Under the pieces are notes generated by a model, which did not search any database, was not told where the DNA came from, and saw only the letters and a list, made by a program, of their open reading frames with translations. A program made the translations under genes and the position numbers. From Halanaerobiales bacterium (lineage in GTDB: Bacteria; Bacillota; Halanaerobiia; Halanaerobiales; DTU029): DNA of 64,000 nucleotides. The stretch covers positions 1 to 64,000 of the forward strand of contig JAKSCG010000137.1 in assembly GCA_022360715.1 (NCBI GenBank), written 5' to 3'. Positions 33,941 through 43,028 of the stretch are shown here, in pieces. The first letter of the stretch is position 1; each line of letters starts with the position of its first letter.

Positions 33941-34146
33941 TGACTAAATTGAAAAAAACACCATTATGGGACATAAAAAGGAAGATGAATCAATTACAGC
34001 TGGAAATAACTTTATTAGCCAAAGATCCTTCGACTAATCATGATGAAATTGCTACCCGCGATGCTGAATTAAGCGTTCTGAAATTGGAATATGCAAAACG
34101 AATTTCGAGATTGTTGGATTTCAGAAAAGCAAAGGCGGTGGACTAA
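33940..34146 (+). CDS. Small helical phage protein
   Basis: 68 residues from ATG 33940 (MTKLKKTPLWDIKRKMNQLQ), with GAAAGGTGATG across the preceding stop. Two charged helices, perhaps a coiled-coil hairpin. Unknown function. Confidence 0.6.
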   Translation: MTKLKKTPLWDIKRKMNQLQLEITLLAKDPSTNHDEIATRDAELSVLKLEYAKRISRLLDFRKAKAVD

Positions 34147-34553
34147 TGCCGCTAGTTAGGGATTATAGGGAGGTTGGTGTTTGTGCTTTGATTGTCGCGG
34201 CTTTGGCCGGCTATTCAACAGAAGTGGCACTGGAATATATAGAAACTGGGGAAAAACCAAAACAAAAAACCAATTCTTTTAATTATATTGGTGATGATGT
34301 TATAGATATGGTCGTAATGAAGGTAAGAGAGGGAAAAACATATAAGGAAATTGCCGAATTCTATAACATTAAAACACTTAATGTTTATTCTAAAATAAGA
34401 AGGTTGAAAAACAAAAGAAAGTCAGAAGACATGTATAAATTGCGTCAGGCCGGTCTTTATTATTATGAAATTTCCGGATTTTATGGTTCTATAACCAGAC
34501 AAGCCGTCCACCAGAGAATCCAAAAGATAAAAAACAAGGAGGGCTTGGATTGA
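34146..34553 (+). CDS. HTH-containing phage protein
   Basis: 135 residues. Two helix-turn-helix-like units: GKTYKEIAEFYNIKTLNVYS and RQAGLYYYEISGFYGSITRQ, the second followed by AVHQRIQKIK. Resembles small sigma-like or resolvase-tail regulators. Overlaps genes on both sides. Confidence 0.6.
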   Translation: MPLVRDYREVGVCALIVAALAGYSTEVALEYIETGEKPKQKTNSFNYIGDDVIDMVVMKVREGKTYKEIAEFYNIKTLNVYSKIRRLKNKRKSEDMYKLRQAGLYYYEISGFYGSITRQAVHQRIQKIKNKEGLD

Positions 34554-34909
34554 TAGAGTTGGTTATAAAAGATGGTTTTATCTTTTTTCCGAAAACAAGT
34601 TTCCATAAAACAAGCCAACAGGATATTTTAGGATGGATCATAGAAGAACATATCTGTTGTTGGCTTAATCATCTTAATAGGGCTTGCAAATCAAATATTA
34701 TGGAAGTCGAGGAAAGGTCAGGAGTAAATCCTGACCATATTACTTTATATGATGTTAAGAATAATATTTTACTTGGTTGGATTGAAGAGGAGTTTCGGGA
34801 CGAAATAGAGGCTGCTCTTTGGGAATATATGAAGGTTAGAAAAATCGGGGAAGAGGTCAGCGGAGAAGAAACAGGAGAGAAGAAGAGGGGGCAATTAAGT
34901 TTATTTTGA
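34550..34909 (+). CDS. VRR/other nuclease-like or regulatory protein, unknown
   Basis: 119 residues from TTG 34550 with AAGGAGGG ahead. DILGWIIEEHICCWLNHLNR and a highly charged tail ending GQLSLF; the QLSLF ending resembles a beta-clamp-binding motif (QLxLF), which would tether the protein to the replisome. That is an inference; no enzymatic motif is certain. Confidence 0.5.
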   Translation: MIELVIKDGFIFFPKTSFHKTSQQDILGWIIEEHICCWLNHLNRACKSNIMEVEERSGVNPDHITLYDVKNNILLGWIEEEFRDEIEAALWEYMKVRKIGEEVSGEETGEKKRGQLSLF

Positions 34910-34920
34910 GGGGGGAAGAT

Positions 34921-35343
34921 GTGGCTGTATTAGATGAAATAAATGGCAGAAGATATTTTTACTGGACCGATGATAAAGGTTTGGAAAAGGATTTGATCGA
35001 ATTACAGCTTCCAGACCGCATCTATAAACCCGGAGATGTTATAGTGGGTTGGGAATATAGTAAACCGGTAATATTTGCAGGATATGACGGAGAACGGGTT
35101 TATTTTGAACTGACCAAATATACTCCACGCCAAAGAAATCTGTTCTCTCAACAAAGACAGAGATTATTTGAACCTGCCGGAATAGTGGGAGATAAATTAA
35201 TAATTGGAAGACATTCTTTACCGGAGTTAGTATTTTCCGTAAATTATGCAGCTTTCTACTATGTTTATGATGCCACGGTTGGTGGGTGGAGGTTCCGCGG
35301 ACGTCCGTCATCGCCGGCGATAAAAGTTAAGGTAAGGGAGTAA
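34921..35343 (+). CDS. Phage protein of unknown function
   Basis: 140 residues. GTG 34921 is used since GAGGGGGG is five bases before it. The chain is beta-rich with many aromatic residues (GRRYFYWTDDKGLEK, VNYAAFYYVYDATVGGW). It contains QRNLFSQQ. No family recognised. Confidence 0.6.
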   Translation: MAVLDEINGRRYFYWTDDKGLEKDLIELQLPDRIYKPGDVIVGWEYSKPVIFAGYDGERVYFELTKYTPRQRNLFSQQRQRLFEPAGIVGDKLIIGRHSLPELVFSVNYAAFYYVYDATVGGWRFRGRPSSPAIKVKVRE

Positions 35344-35344
35344 T

Positions 35345-36190
35345 ATGAGTATCTATATGACTGCTCCAGACGATTATTTGAGCTGGGTATTAGGCGAAAC
35401 TTACTATTCACCCAACGAAGAACAAATAGATAAATATTTTATAGTCAGCTTGAGCGGAGGAAAAGACTCAACCGCCCTCTTATTAAAATTATTGGAGCAT
35501 GACATATTAATCCACGAAGTGGTTTATGTTGATGTCGGCAAAGAATTTCCGGAAATGATACAACATATCAAAAAACTAAAGAAAATAGTGGAAGCAGCCG
35601 AAATCAAATTTACTATTTTGAAACCAGAGAAAAATTTTCGTTATTGGTTGGGAGAACATATTAAAACCAAGGGCAAAAACATTGGCAAAAAGGGTTATGG
35701 ATGGCCTGATTTTAGAAACAGATGGTGCACTTCTCAGATGAAGATTGAAACTTTAAAAAAATATTACCTAAATTTGATTAACAACAAAAACACCGTTGAA
35801 TTCGTTGGTTATGCCGCTGATGAAATTGAAAGAATTAACAATAACAAAGACAAGAGGATTAAAGAATATTCACTTGTTAATTTTGATATGACGGAAAAAG
35901 CGGCATTGGAGTATTGTTATTCAAAAGGCTTCGACTGGAACGGTCTCTATGAAAAATTTAATAGGGCGAGCTGTTACTTATGTCCGCTTTCAAGGCTGTC
36001 AGAGCTAAAATATGTTTTTGAAAATTATCCGCATTTGTGGCTAGAAATGAGAATGCTCGATGATATGAGCTTTAGAGATTTTCGTTCTGATTACACCTTA
36101 AAAGAATTAGAAAAAAAGTTCATTAACGAGTTTTATGAAGACATGTGGGGTAGAAAACAATTAAAACTTAATTTTTTAGAGGAGGGATAA
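35345..36190 (+). CDS. Phosphoadenosine phosphosulfate reductase-like PP-loop protein
   Basis: 281 residues. SLSGGKDSTALLLKLL (about 36-51) is the PP-loop of the ATP pyrophosphatase fold; VVYVDVGKEFPEM, RWCTSQMKIETLKKY and CYLCPLSRL (CxxC) follow as in phage and DndC-like PAPS-reductase homologues. Enzymes of this fold adenylate a substrate, some in DNA phosphorothioation or RNA thiolation. The true reaction of the phage members is unknown. It is followed by small genes of the same operon. Confidence 0.85.
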   Translation: MSIYMTAPDDYLSWVLGETYYSPNEEQIDKYFIVSLSGGKDSTALLLKLLEHDILIHEVVYVDVGKEFPEMIQHIKKLKKIVEAAEIKFTILKPEKNFRYWLGEHIKTKGKNIGKKGYGWPDFRNRWCTSQMKIETLKKYYLNLINNKNTVEFVGYAADEIERINNNKDKRIKEYSLVNFDMTEKAALEYCYSKGFDWNGLYEKFNRASCYLCPLSRLSELKYVFENYPHLWLEMRMLDDMSFRDFRSDYTLKELEKKFINEFYEDMWGRKQLKLNFLEEG

Positions 36191-36193
36191 CCA

Positions 36194-36379
36194 TTGGGTG
36201 ATGAATACAAAATCAAATTTACTGTTGTACTTGAAGTAGAAACAAGTTTTTCCGATGAAATTACTGCCGACGGGGTTTTACTATGCTTGGAACAGGATTT
36301 TAACGAAATGCAATGTTGGGATCTTTGGGATTCGAAAATAACTAAATTTAAATGCGAAAAATCGGAGGAGGAGGAATAA
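36194..36379 (+). CDS. Small acidic protein
   Basis: 61 residues from TTG 36194, GAGGAGGG before it. Beta-strand pattern KIKFTVVLEVETSF and acidic tail. Unknown. Confidence 0.5.
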   Translation: MGDEYKIKFTVVLEVETSFSDEITADGVLLCLEQDFNEMQCWDLWDSKITKFKCEKSEEEE

Positions 36380-36381
36380 GA

Positions 36382-36666
36382 ATGAAAAATGAGCTTGAAA
36401 AATTAAAAGCTAGGTTGGTTTTTGAGGAAGTGGAAAATAATAGGTTAGACTTTATGTTGGATATTAAAATGGAAGAATGTAAAAAGTTAGAAAATATATT
36501 AAGAAAGATTAACATGATACTTGATGTGTCATTGATTAAAGCAAAAGAAAGGTATAACAGTACTGATTGTGACAGTTACAGGGAATTAAACTATTATCAG
36601 GGGCAGATAGATGCCTTAGATGAGTTTAGGGATATTATTGATCGTATTATGAAGGATGAGAAATAA
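36382..36666 (+). CDS. Small coiled-coil protein
   Basis: 94 residues from ATG 36382, after GGAGGAGGAGGAAT. Helical: MKNELEKLKARLVFEEVENN and YYQGQIDALDEFRDIIDRIM. Unknown. Confidence 0.6.
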   Translation: MKNELEKLKARLVFEEVENNRLDFMLDIKMEECKKLENILRKINMILDVSLIKAKERYNSTDCDSYRELNYYQGQIDALDEFRDIIDRIMKDEK

Positions 36667-36702
36667 GGATTACTTATCTTAGTATTTTTAGGAGGTGCGA
36701 CA

Positions 36703-37221
36703 ATGCCCAATAAAAATATATACTACATAGAAAAAGTTATTAAAATGTATTTTAACGGCAAGCTTAGGGCTAAGTACAATATAGAAAAAAAACGCAGCGA
36801 ACAAGATTATAATCCCCAAGGAGTGCGTTTTAGCGAAAGCAGTAAAACTAATTATATTTCTCACGAAATTGAAAATTTTATGAGTGTTAAAACCGAGAGC
36901 GAACAACGGACGAGTTTCCTAAAACTTCTTATTGATGAAATTGAAGTTGCTCTGAATACACTTATTGTTAAAAATGTATTGGAAGACGGTACGGTTGAGT
37001 TTTGCAAAGATGACTACAATCTGTTGAAATGGAGCTATCAGCGGATACCAAATTATTCTGATGCAGAGGTGGCGGCCAAGTTTAATATTGCTAGAAGTAC
37101 GGTGTCTTACCGCCGCAACAAACTATTTGTGTATTTATATGATTTGATTAATATAGATTTTTACATTAATAACCCGATTAAAGATATCGCCAGTTTTTTT
37201 GATGACCTTATTGACGGTTGA
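36703..37221 (+). CDS. Late transcription regulator, sigma-like (ArpU type)
   Basis: 172 residues. The C-terminal half has a sigma region 4-like helix-turn-helix (YSDAEVAAKFNIARSTVSYR, then RRNKLFVYLYDL) and the N-terminal half is a long helical domain. This matches ArpU/RinA-type proteins that switch on late genes in phages of Bacillota. Its position as the last early gene, just before the terminase region, agrees. AGGAGGTGCG precedes the ATG. Confidence 0.78.
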   Translation: MPNKNIYYIEKVIKMYFNGKLRAKYNIEKKRSEQDYNPQGVRFSESSKTNYISHEIENFMSVKTESEQRTSFLKLLIDEIEVALNTLIVKNVLEDGTVEFCKDDYNLLKWSYQRIPNYSDAEVAAKFNIARSTVSYRRNKLFVYLYDLINIDFYINNPIKDIASFFDDLIDG

Positions 37222-37345
37222 CAAATTTTAGACAAAGTCTGGCTAAAGACTGACAATCATTATACCAAATTTGCTTTTTGGCGTGTTATACTATTATCAT
37301 AAGGAAGTTGTAGAAAGAGTTCATTATTTATCTCCTTTTTTTGAT

Positions 37346-37385
37346 AGCGGGGTGAGGACCTCAATCCAATGAACCCCGCTTTTTG
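37346..37385 (+). terminator. Terminator in the early/late junction
   Basis: AGCGGGGT (37346-37353) with ACCCCGCT (37373-37380) and a following TTTT. It would stop early transcription or attenuate the late transcript. Confidence 0.7.
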
Positions 37386-37411
37386 TTCGGGCGTTTGCCT
37401 CCTTAAATATA

Positions 37412-37445
37412 CCCGCTCCCTTTGGTCAGGGGGAGCGGGCTTAAA
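37412..37445 (+). terminator. Second GC-rich hairpin
   Basis: CCCGCTCCC (37412-37420) pairs with GGGAGCGGG (37431-37439), then CTTAAATTT. A strong stem but a weak T run, so a terminator or a structural element. Confidence 0.5.
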
Positions 37446-37615
37446 TTTATTATGGATTATGTGAGTTGAGCTATTAATATATATATATATTTATATATAA
37501 TAATAATAATATATAATATAAAGGAAAAATTTTACAGATTAATTTAGGATGATAGATATGGAAATTAGAAGTAGTGTCGGTGAATGTCATAATTATATAA
37601 TGGAGGTGTTGATTC

Positions 37616-38068
37616 ATGAAAAGAACACGCCCAGGGCAACCAACAGCATATAAAGAAGAGTATGCAAAAACTGCTTATAAACTGTGTTTGTTAGGTGCTA
37701 TTGATAGGGATTTGGCTGATTTTTTTGAAGTATGCGAGTCCACAATAAATAATTGGAAAAAAGAACATCCAGCATTCTTGGAGTCCATAAAAAATGGGAA
37801 GCAATTGGCAGATTCTAATGTGGCGCAAAAATTATATCATAGGGCAATCGGGTACAAGCACAAGGATACTAAATTTGCCACTCATGAGGGAAAAATCACC
37901 GATTCTAAAGAATACATGAAACATTATCCCCCGGATTCGGTAGCGGCTATTTTTTGGCTCAAGAACAGACAACCCAAAAAATGGCGCGACAAACAGGAAG
38001 TTGAAGTCAGCGCGAAATCTAAGCTCGAAGATTTTTTTGTTAACCAGGAGAAAGAGGAATCTGAATAA
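37616..38068 (+). CDS. terS: Terminase small subunit
   Basis: 150 residues. The N-terminal helix-turn-helix (YKLCLLGAIDRDLADFFEV, STINNWKKEHPAF) and central GYKHKDTKFATHEGK with DSVAAIFWLKNRQPKKWRDK are typical of small terminases that bind the packaging site. It is the first late gene. GGAGGTG before ATG 37616. Confidence 0.88.
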   Translation: MKRTRPGQPTAYKEEYAKTAYKLCLLGAIDRDLADFFEVCESTINNWKKEHPAFLESIKNGKQLADSNVAQKLYHRAIGYKHKDTKFATHEGKITDSKEYMKHYPPDSVAAIFWLKNRQPKKWRDKQEVEVSAKSKLEDFFVNQEKEESE

Positions 38069-38187
38069 TATACATAAAAATATCGGCAAAATATAGCAGA
38101 CGCATAGTATAATTATACATAAAAATACTATAAATTAGCATAATTATACTATATAATAATAAAGTTTAAATAAAATATACAAAAAGC

Positions 38188-38218
38188 TTCGTAAAGCAGA
38201 GATTTTGCGAAGTTTTTT
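38188..38218 (+). terminator. Hairpin between terS and terL
   Basis: CTTCGTAAA (38188-38196) with TTTTGCGAAG (38203-38212, one mismatch-tolerant pair) and six T. A possible terminator or attenuator; the A+T-rich stretch 38069-38187 before it holds two TATACATAAAAATA-like repeats. Confidence 0.55.
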
Positions 38219-38231
38219 AGTTGGTGAGATA

Positions 38232-39968
38232 ATGGTTGCCAAATTGCTTTCCTGCCAGGATATTATAGATAAGCGCTGTGATTTATGGTATCAAAACAAA
38301 AACATAAAACTGGACCGCAAGTATCGGGAGGCAGTAGCTGAAAAAATAATTGATGAAAGCCCTCAAGGGGAGAAATTAAGATCTGAAATTAACGCGGAAC
38401 CATCTCTGCTTATTGAGATGGTTTTTACTATTGTGGATAAAGAAAAACAAACTGTGCCTTTTTTCTTAAATGAAGTCCAGCAAACATTTCTTAATCGGCT
38501 GAAAAAAGCAATTGCAGATTATGAAGCAGGTAAAATAAACTTTATTCGCTTCCTGATTCTTAAAGGTAGACAGCAGGGGTTTACGTCTGTCATTACAGCA
38601 TATCAACTGGCTTGCACAATAACAAAACAAAACTTTGTGGGAATGACCGTAAGTCACGAAGACGATTCAACAAATTCAATATTTGAAGATAAAGCTAGGT
38701 ATATGTATGATCATTTGCCGGAGGAGATTAAGCCGGTTGAAAAATATAATAACCGCAGAGAGCTGTTATTTGAAAAACTTAATTCAAAATGGAGAATAGC
38801 TACCGCCGGTAACAAGGATATTGGCCGGTCAAAAACAATGAATTTCTTTCATGCCTCGGAGGCAGCTTTTTGGAAGAGTATACAGGACATACTATCCGGG
38901 CTTGGTCAGGCAATAACCAAAGACAGTATCATTATTCTTGAAACCACTGCCAATGGCTATAACGAATTTAAAGAATACTGGGATGATGCTATAACTGGCC
39001 AAAACAATTTTATTCCTTTATTTTTCGAATGGTGGCATACTCCTGAATATAGACTAGAATTTGAGAATGAATTAATAGAAAGTGCATTCAAAAAAGCTGT
39101 TATTGATGGATATGGATATAAGGGCGTTAGTGCGGATTTTTTTGAAAAATTAAATACCCTTCGCAAAAGCAAAAACTTAGATTGGCAGCAGTTATATTGG
39201 GCTTTCAATAAAAAACTAGAACTTAAAGATAAATTTGAGCAGGAATATCCCTGCACCCCGAAAGAGGCGTTTTTACATACCGGAAGACCATACTTTGATT
39301 TATCCAAGATCGATAATTTAATCATAAGCTTGGATAAAATTAAGCCTGCCAGAATCGAAAAAGGCGGCTCCGTTAGCATTTGGGAAACCCCAATTAAAGA
39401 CGAATTATATTGTATTGGTGGAGACCCAGCCGAAGGGACTGAAGACGGCGACAGTTCATCGGCGATTATCTATAAACTATCTGACTGGTCTCAGGTTGCA
39501 AAAATACACGGTCTTTTTGCTCCGGATCGGTTTGGGAATATTCTTGTCGATTTCGCTCTGAAGTACAATAATGCCTATATCATCATAGAAAACAATAATC
39601 ATGGGTGGTCCGTTCTAAATACTGCCTATATTCAGCGCAAATACAAAAACATCCACTTCAGTACCATCCAAAAAAGCAAGAATGATAAAGAAACAAAAAA
39701 GATGGGGTGGACTACAACCGAGGCCAGCAAATATTTGATGCTGGACGAACTTGACGCAGCAATCAGAAACGACGAATTAATTATCAGGGACAAAGATTTC
39801 CTGGAGCAGTTGCGCGAGGTCGTATATGACGAAACAGGTAAGGTCAGTATTACTGGAAAAGACATGGTAGTGGCGAACGCTTTGGCCTGGCAGGGGCGAA
39901 AATACATAAAACGTAATATTGCTACTGTCGGCAATTATAGCAACTTTGGTCGTAAGGGGCGAAGGTAA
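38232..39968 (+). CDS. terL: Terminase large subunit
   Basis: 578 residues; ATG 38232 has GGTGAG upstream, the frame from 38205 does not. The ATPase part has LKGRQQGFTSVITAYQ (deviant Walker A near 115) and SIIILETTANGY (Walker B, near 235). The nuclease part has CIGGDPAEGTEDGDSSSA (Asp, near 400) and later acidic residues. It drives DNA packaging with the portal. Confidence 0.92.
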   Translation: MVAKLLSCQDIIDKRCDLWYQNKNIKLDRKYREAVAEKIIDESPQGEKLRSEINAEPSLLIEMVFTIVDKEKQTVPFFLNEVQQTFLNRLKKAIADYEAGKINFIRFLILKGRQQGFTSVITAYQLACTITKQNFVGMTVSHEDDSTNSIFEDKARYMYDHLPEEIKPVEKYNNRRELLFEKLNSKWRIATAGNKDIGRSKTMNFFHASEAAFWKSIQDILSGLGQAITKDSIIILETTANGYNEFKEYWDDAITGQNNFIPLFFEWWHTPEYRLEFENELIESAFKKAVIDGYGYKGVSADFFEKLNTLRKSKNLDWQQLYWAFNKKLELKDKFEQEYPCTPKEAFLHTGRPYFDLSKIDNLIISLDKIKPARIEKGGSVSIWETPIKDELYCIGGDPAEGTEDGDSSSAIIYKLSDWSQVAKIHGLFAPDRFGNILVDFALKYNNAYIIIENNNHGWSVLNTAYIQRKYKNIHFSTIQKSKNDKETKKMGWTTTEASKYLMLDELDAAIRNDELIIRDKDFLEQLREVVYDETGKVSITGKDMVVANALAWQGRKYIKRNIATVGNYSNFGRKGRR

Positions 39969-39969
39969 T

Positions 39970-40152
39970 ATGATCAAAATATTATTCTTTATAATTGGGT
40001 TATTTTGCTTCCTTGCCGCTCTGGCGGGAGCTTTTGATATCAAGCACAACTATGACAAGATGTCTAACATCGAGAAAAAAAGTAGTTTTATTGCATTAAT
40101 TATGTTTTTAATCTCGTTTTACAATCTATCAAGATGGGTTATCCGGGGGTAA
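39970..40152 (+). CDS. Small membrane protein in the packaging region
   Basis: 60 residues with two hydrophobic stretches (MIKILFFIIGLFCFLAALAG; FIALIMFLISFYNL). ATG 39970 lies one base after the terL stop region, within the same operon. An unusual place for a membrane protein; function unknown. Confidence 0.6.
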   Translation: MIKILFFIIGLFCFLAALAGAFDIKHNYDKMSNIEKKSSFIALIMFLISFYNLSRWVIRG

Positions 40153-40156
40153 TATT

Positions 40157-41512
40157 ATGACTGAAAACGAAACCTTAAAAGCACTATTAAAGACAGTTTC
40201 TAAACCTGCCCGGGCTTGGGCGTTCTATGAAAATGAGATCTATAAAAGTGAATATGTGTACCAGTATGGGCTTTTTGACGAGATAAAGGAAATATTCAAC
40301 CCGGTACCAAAAATTGTATTCATTATGAATGCTTTAACGATGCAGAAACAGCTTGATATAGAGATTATAGACAAAAAAGATAATGATTCCGACAATGATT
40401 CCGAAGATGCCCAAAAACAATTGATTGAGAAAATTTGGGAAGACAACAGCTTTCAGAATATGAAATATTTGCTTGCAGTCTGGCTGATTTTGAATAAAAA
40501 AGCAATTATCGAACTAAATAAGAAAACCCTTTCCAAGGGAACTGAACCCAGCATAATAATCACCCTACATGATCCGGATGATGTAAAGATTGAAAAACAG
40601 GGTAATAAAATTATCTATGCCAAAATTAAAGGTAAGGCTAAGATCTTCAAAAAAGATAAAGATGGCATGGGAGGCCATTTTGAAGATGTAAGTGTGACCA
40701 AAGAATTTTATAATATAGAAGGATTCAAGCGCCGTAAAGAAACTTATGACGGGGAACCAAATAAGGACACTTCGGGACCGCTAGGGTTTGACTACATTCC
40801 AATAATAGAATTTGAGACAGATTACAACCTGGAACCCCTTTTCAATAAAATTGATCAATATAATCAGATCGAAGCTTATCTGGACAATATTTTTTACCTC
40901 CATGGCGATCCGCTTATTTGGGATACCAAAGAAGGGGTCCAAATGGACGAAACAACAAAAGAAAACATTCAAAAATCGAGGTTTAAACATCAAGTGATGC
41001 TGCATATGGGGTCCGATGCCAAAATGCAATATCTTGAAATGCAGGGAAATATAGCCCAGTTGATGTTGCAAAAACAGGAAGGACTACTGGAACTAATTGA
41101 AAATGATTATCCAGAATATGTTTTTGCAAAGATGCTATCGAAAGGCGATCCCTCCGGTGATGCAGCAGAGATCAAAGCGACTGAAATAGTAACCAAGGTC
41201 GAAAGCTTAAGGGGCGATATCAACGATGGTATTACTAAAATGAATAACATGGCCCTTAAAATGCTGGGCAAGTCAGAAATTGATCATAAACTTAAGTTTG
41301 GAGACATCTTACCTAAAAGTGTAAAAGAACTGGTCAGTATGATAATGGAGCTAAGAAGCACAAAGTTGATCACCCGGGAGACAGCTCTTAAAAAATTCCC
41401 GGAAATAATACCGGATCCGGAACAGGAATTAAAAAATCTTGAAGAGGAAGAAAAAAAAGCCCTGGAGGATATTCACCGGGGGTTGAGCGACCATGATCAT
41501 ACGGAAGATTGA
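40157..41512 (+). CDS. Portal protein
   Basis: 451 residues. Placed between terL and the MuF gene. SPP1/HK97-type portal features: an N-terminal wing, a long central helix region, IPIIEFETDYNLEPLFNKID, and IEAYLDNIFYLHGDPLIWDT, and an acidic C-terminus. The last 20 bases overlap the next gene. Forms the 12-mer DNA channel at one capsid vertex. Confidence 0.88.
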   Translation: MTENETLKALLKTVSKPARAWAFYENEIYKSEYVYQYGLFDEIKEIFNPVPKIVFIMNALTMQKQLDIEIIDKKDNDSDNDSEDAQKQLIEKIWEDNSFQNMKYLLAVWLILNKKAIIELNKKTLSKGTEPSIIITLHDPDDVKIEKQGNKIIYAKIKGKAKIFKKDKDGMGGHFEDVSVTKEFYNIEGFKRRKETYDGEPNKDTSGPLGFDYIPIIEFETDYNLEPLFNKIDQYNQIEAYLDNIFYLHGDPLIWDTKEGVQMDETTKENIQKSRFKHQVMLHMGSDAKMQYLEMQGNIAQLMLQKQEGLLELIENDYPEYVFAKMLSKGDPSGDAAEIKATEIVTKVESLRGDINDGITKMNNMALKMLGKSEIDHKLKFGDILPKSVKELVSMIMELRSTKLITRETALKKFPEIIPDPEQELKNLEEEEKKALEDIHRGLSDHDHTED

Positions 41513-43025
41513 GAACCGGCTTAATGAAGAAGTTTATGTTCAAAAATACTTAAAAATGCTCCATGGAACCATAGATCGAATAGACAAAGGAGTAATGCAG
41601 ATTTTTGCCCGGGTCAACAAAGCTGGGAAATGGTCTAATAAAGAGATGGCCAAGTATAACCGGAATCTGATACTTAGAGAACAGATCAGAGATGAAATAA
41701 AAAAATATAAAACATCGTTCGTTTCCGGAATGAGGAATGACCTAGAAAAGCTATATAAAGGAGAATCTCTTTTTACTCAAAAATTACTTAAAACAGAGTT
41801 AAACATAAAAAAATCATTTACCCACTTGCCGGTACAGGCTGTCAAGACCCAGGTTGTTGATGCAATCAAAATTAAAGGCAAAACAATGGCCGATTACATA
41901 TCCAAGTATTCTACCGACCTTGTTTTCCGGATAGAGCAGGAAATTTTTGATTCAATTGCCCTGGGCGAAAATCCCCGAAAAACAACCAGGCGATTAAAGG
42001 ATATATATAGTACCATGGCCAAACACCGGGTTGATATGACTACCCGCAGCTGGACCAACGCTATCTATAATCAATCCAATCTTGATGTATATGAGCAGGC
42101 CGAGTTAAAAAAAGTAAGATACCTTGCAACCCTGGATGCTGTTACCTGTCCGATTTGCGCAGCAGATCATAACAAAATTTACATATTGGGTAAACAGCCG
42201 TTTTTACCTCGTCATCCTAATTGCCGGTGTGCATATTCACCATACATTGATGAAGAATTAACCGGCCCGGCAAATAGTTATGAGAATTGGCTGATCGAAA
42301 GCTCAATAAGCGATGAAGAATTAGAAAGAATCCTAAAAAGAATAAATAATTATACCGAGAGAGGACTTATTTTAAGTGGCGAAGGACGTCATTTAGAAAA
42401 AATAATAGAAAATATAATTTTAATGCGAATGGGGATTATTGATCCTGTTCGTAATGAAAAAATTAAAAAGATATTCGGTCAGCTGTTGCCTGATGTTGAT
42501 GATCAAACTTTATACGGTCTGGCCGATGCCCATAAAGCAGTAGGAGAACGCGGCCGTGTAACAGGCAACGAATTTGCTGTGACAATAGAAAAGGGAACCG
42601 GCAAAAAGACTTATTCACTAACAAGCAACAAAGCTGATCAAGTTGAATTTACGGAAGACTTTCAAAATTATTTGCAAAACCAAAAAAGAGATAGTATAAT
42701 AGCAGTACATAATCACCCTTGCAGCAGTAGTTTTTCATCTACCGATTTAGGGGTTATGTGTAGTTATAACAGCATTTATGCTATTACTGTCGAGGGGCAC
42801 AACGGCGTTAAATATATGTGTAGAATTGGAAGTGGGCACAGGCCGACACCGGGAATAATTGAATATAATTATAATTTATTTGAAAAATTAATATTAGGAA
42901 AATATTTGAACAAAGTGCATCAGGGCAAATTAACAATAGATGAGGCAGGCTTTAAACTGTTTCACGAGGTAATGACTGAGGTTGCTAAAATGTTCAATTG
43001 GGAATATAGGCGTGTTTTACCATAA
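41493..43025 (+). CDS. MuF-type minor head protein fused to a JAB metallopeptidase-like domain
   Basis: 510 residues. The N-terminal 260 form a Mu gpF-like head morphogenesis domain with ATLDAVTCPICAADHNKI (near 213-230) and FLPRHPNCRCAYSPY. After a linker, about 350-480 has VHNHPCSSSFSSTDLG (near 405-420), which fits HxHPx(5)SxxD of JAB/MPN peptidases. MuF proteins with C-terminal enzyme or toxin domains are known in temperate phages of Bacillota; another reading is that the JAB part is the head maturation protease, since no other is found. A small gene follows at once, as an immunity gene would. Confidence 0.85.
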   Translation: MIIRKIENRLNEEVYVQKYLKMLHGTIDRIDKGVMQIFARVNKAGKWSNKEMAKYNRNLILREQIRDEIKKYKTSFVSGMRNDLEKLYKGESLFTQKLLKTELNIKKSFTHLPVQAVKTQVVDAIKIKGKTMADYISKYSTDLVFRIEQEIFDSIALGENPRKTTRRLKDIYSTMAKHRVDMTTRSWTNAIYNQSNLDVYEQAELKKVRYLATLDAVTCPICAADHNKIYILGKQPFLPRHPNCRCAYSPYIDEELTGPANSYENWLIESSISDEELERILKRINNYTERGLILSGEGRHLEKIIENIILMRMGIIDPVRNEKIKKIFGQLLPDVDDQTLYGLADAHKAVGERGRVTGNEFAVTIEKGTGKKTYSLTSNKADQVEFTEDFQNYLQNQKRDSIIAVHNHPCSSSFSSTDLGVMCSYNSIYAITVEGHNGVKYMCRIGSGHRPTPGIIEYNYNLFEKLILGKYLNKVHQGKLTIDEAGFKLFHEVMTEVAKMFNWEYRRVLP

Positions 43026-43028
43026 TGT

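Larger units (their letters stand above)
37222..37615 (+). promoter_or_regulatory. Early/late junction, non-coding
   Basis: No gene is seen in these 394 bases. Just after the regulator there is an inverted repeat AGTCT-GGCTAA-AGACT (37237-37252), a possible activator site, and TATACT (37287-37292) as a -10 box lacking a good -35, as expected for an activated late promoter. Two hairpins and a TA-rich tract (about 37475-37520) follow before terS. Confidence 0.45.

Noticed and set aside
37475-37520. TA-rich run as a replication origin
   Set aside because: It has no ordered repeats; the iteron region at 32512-32783 is a far better candidate.
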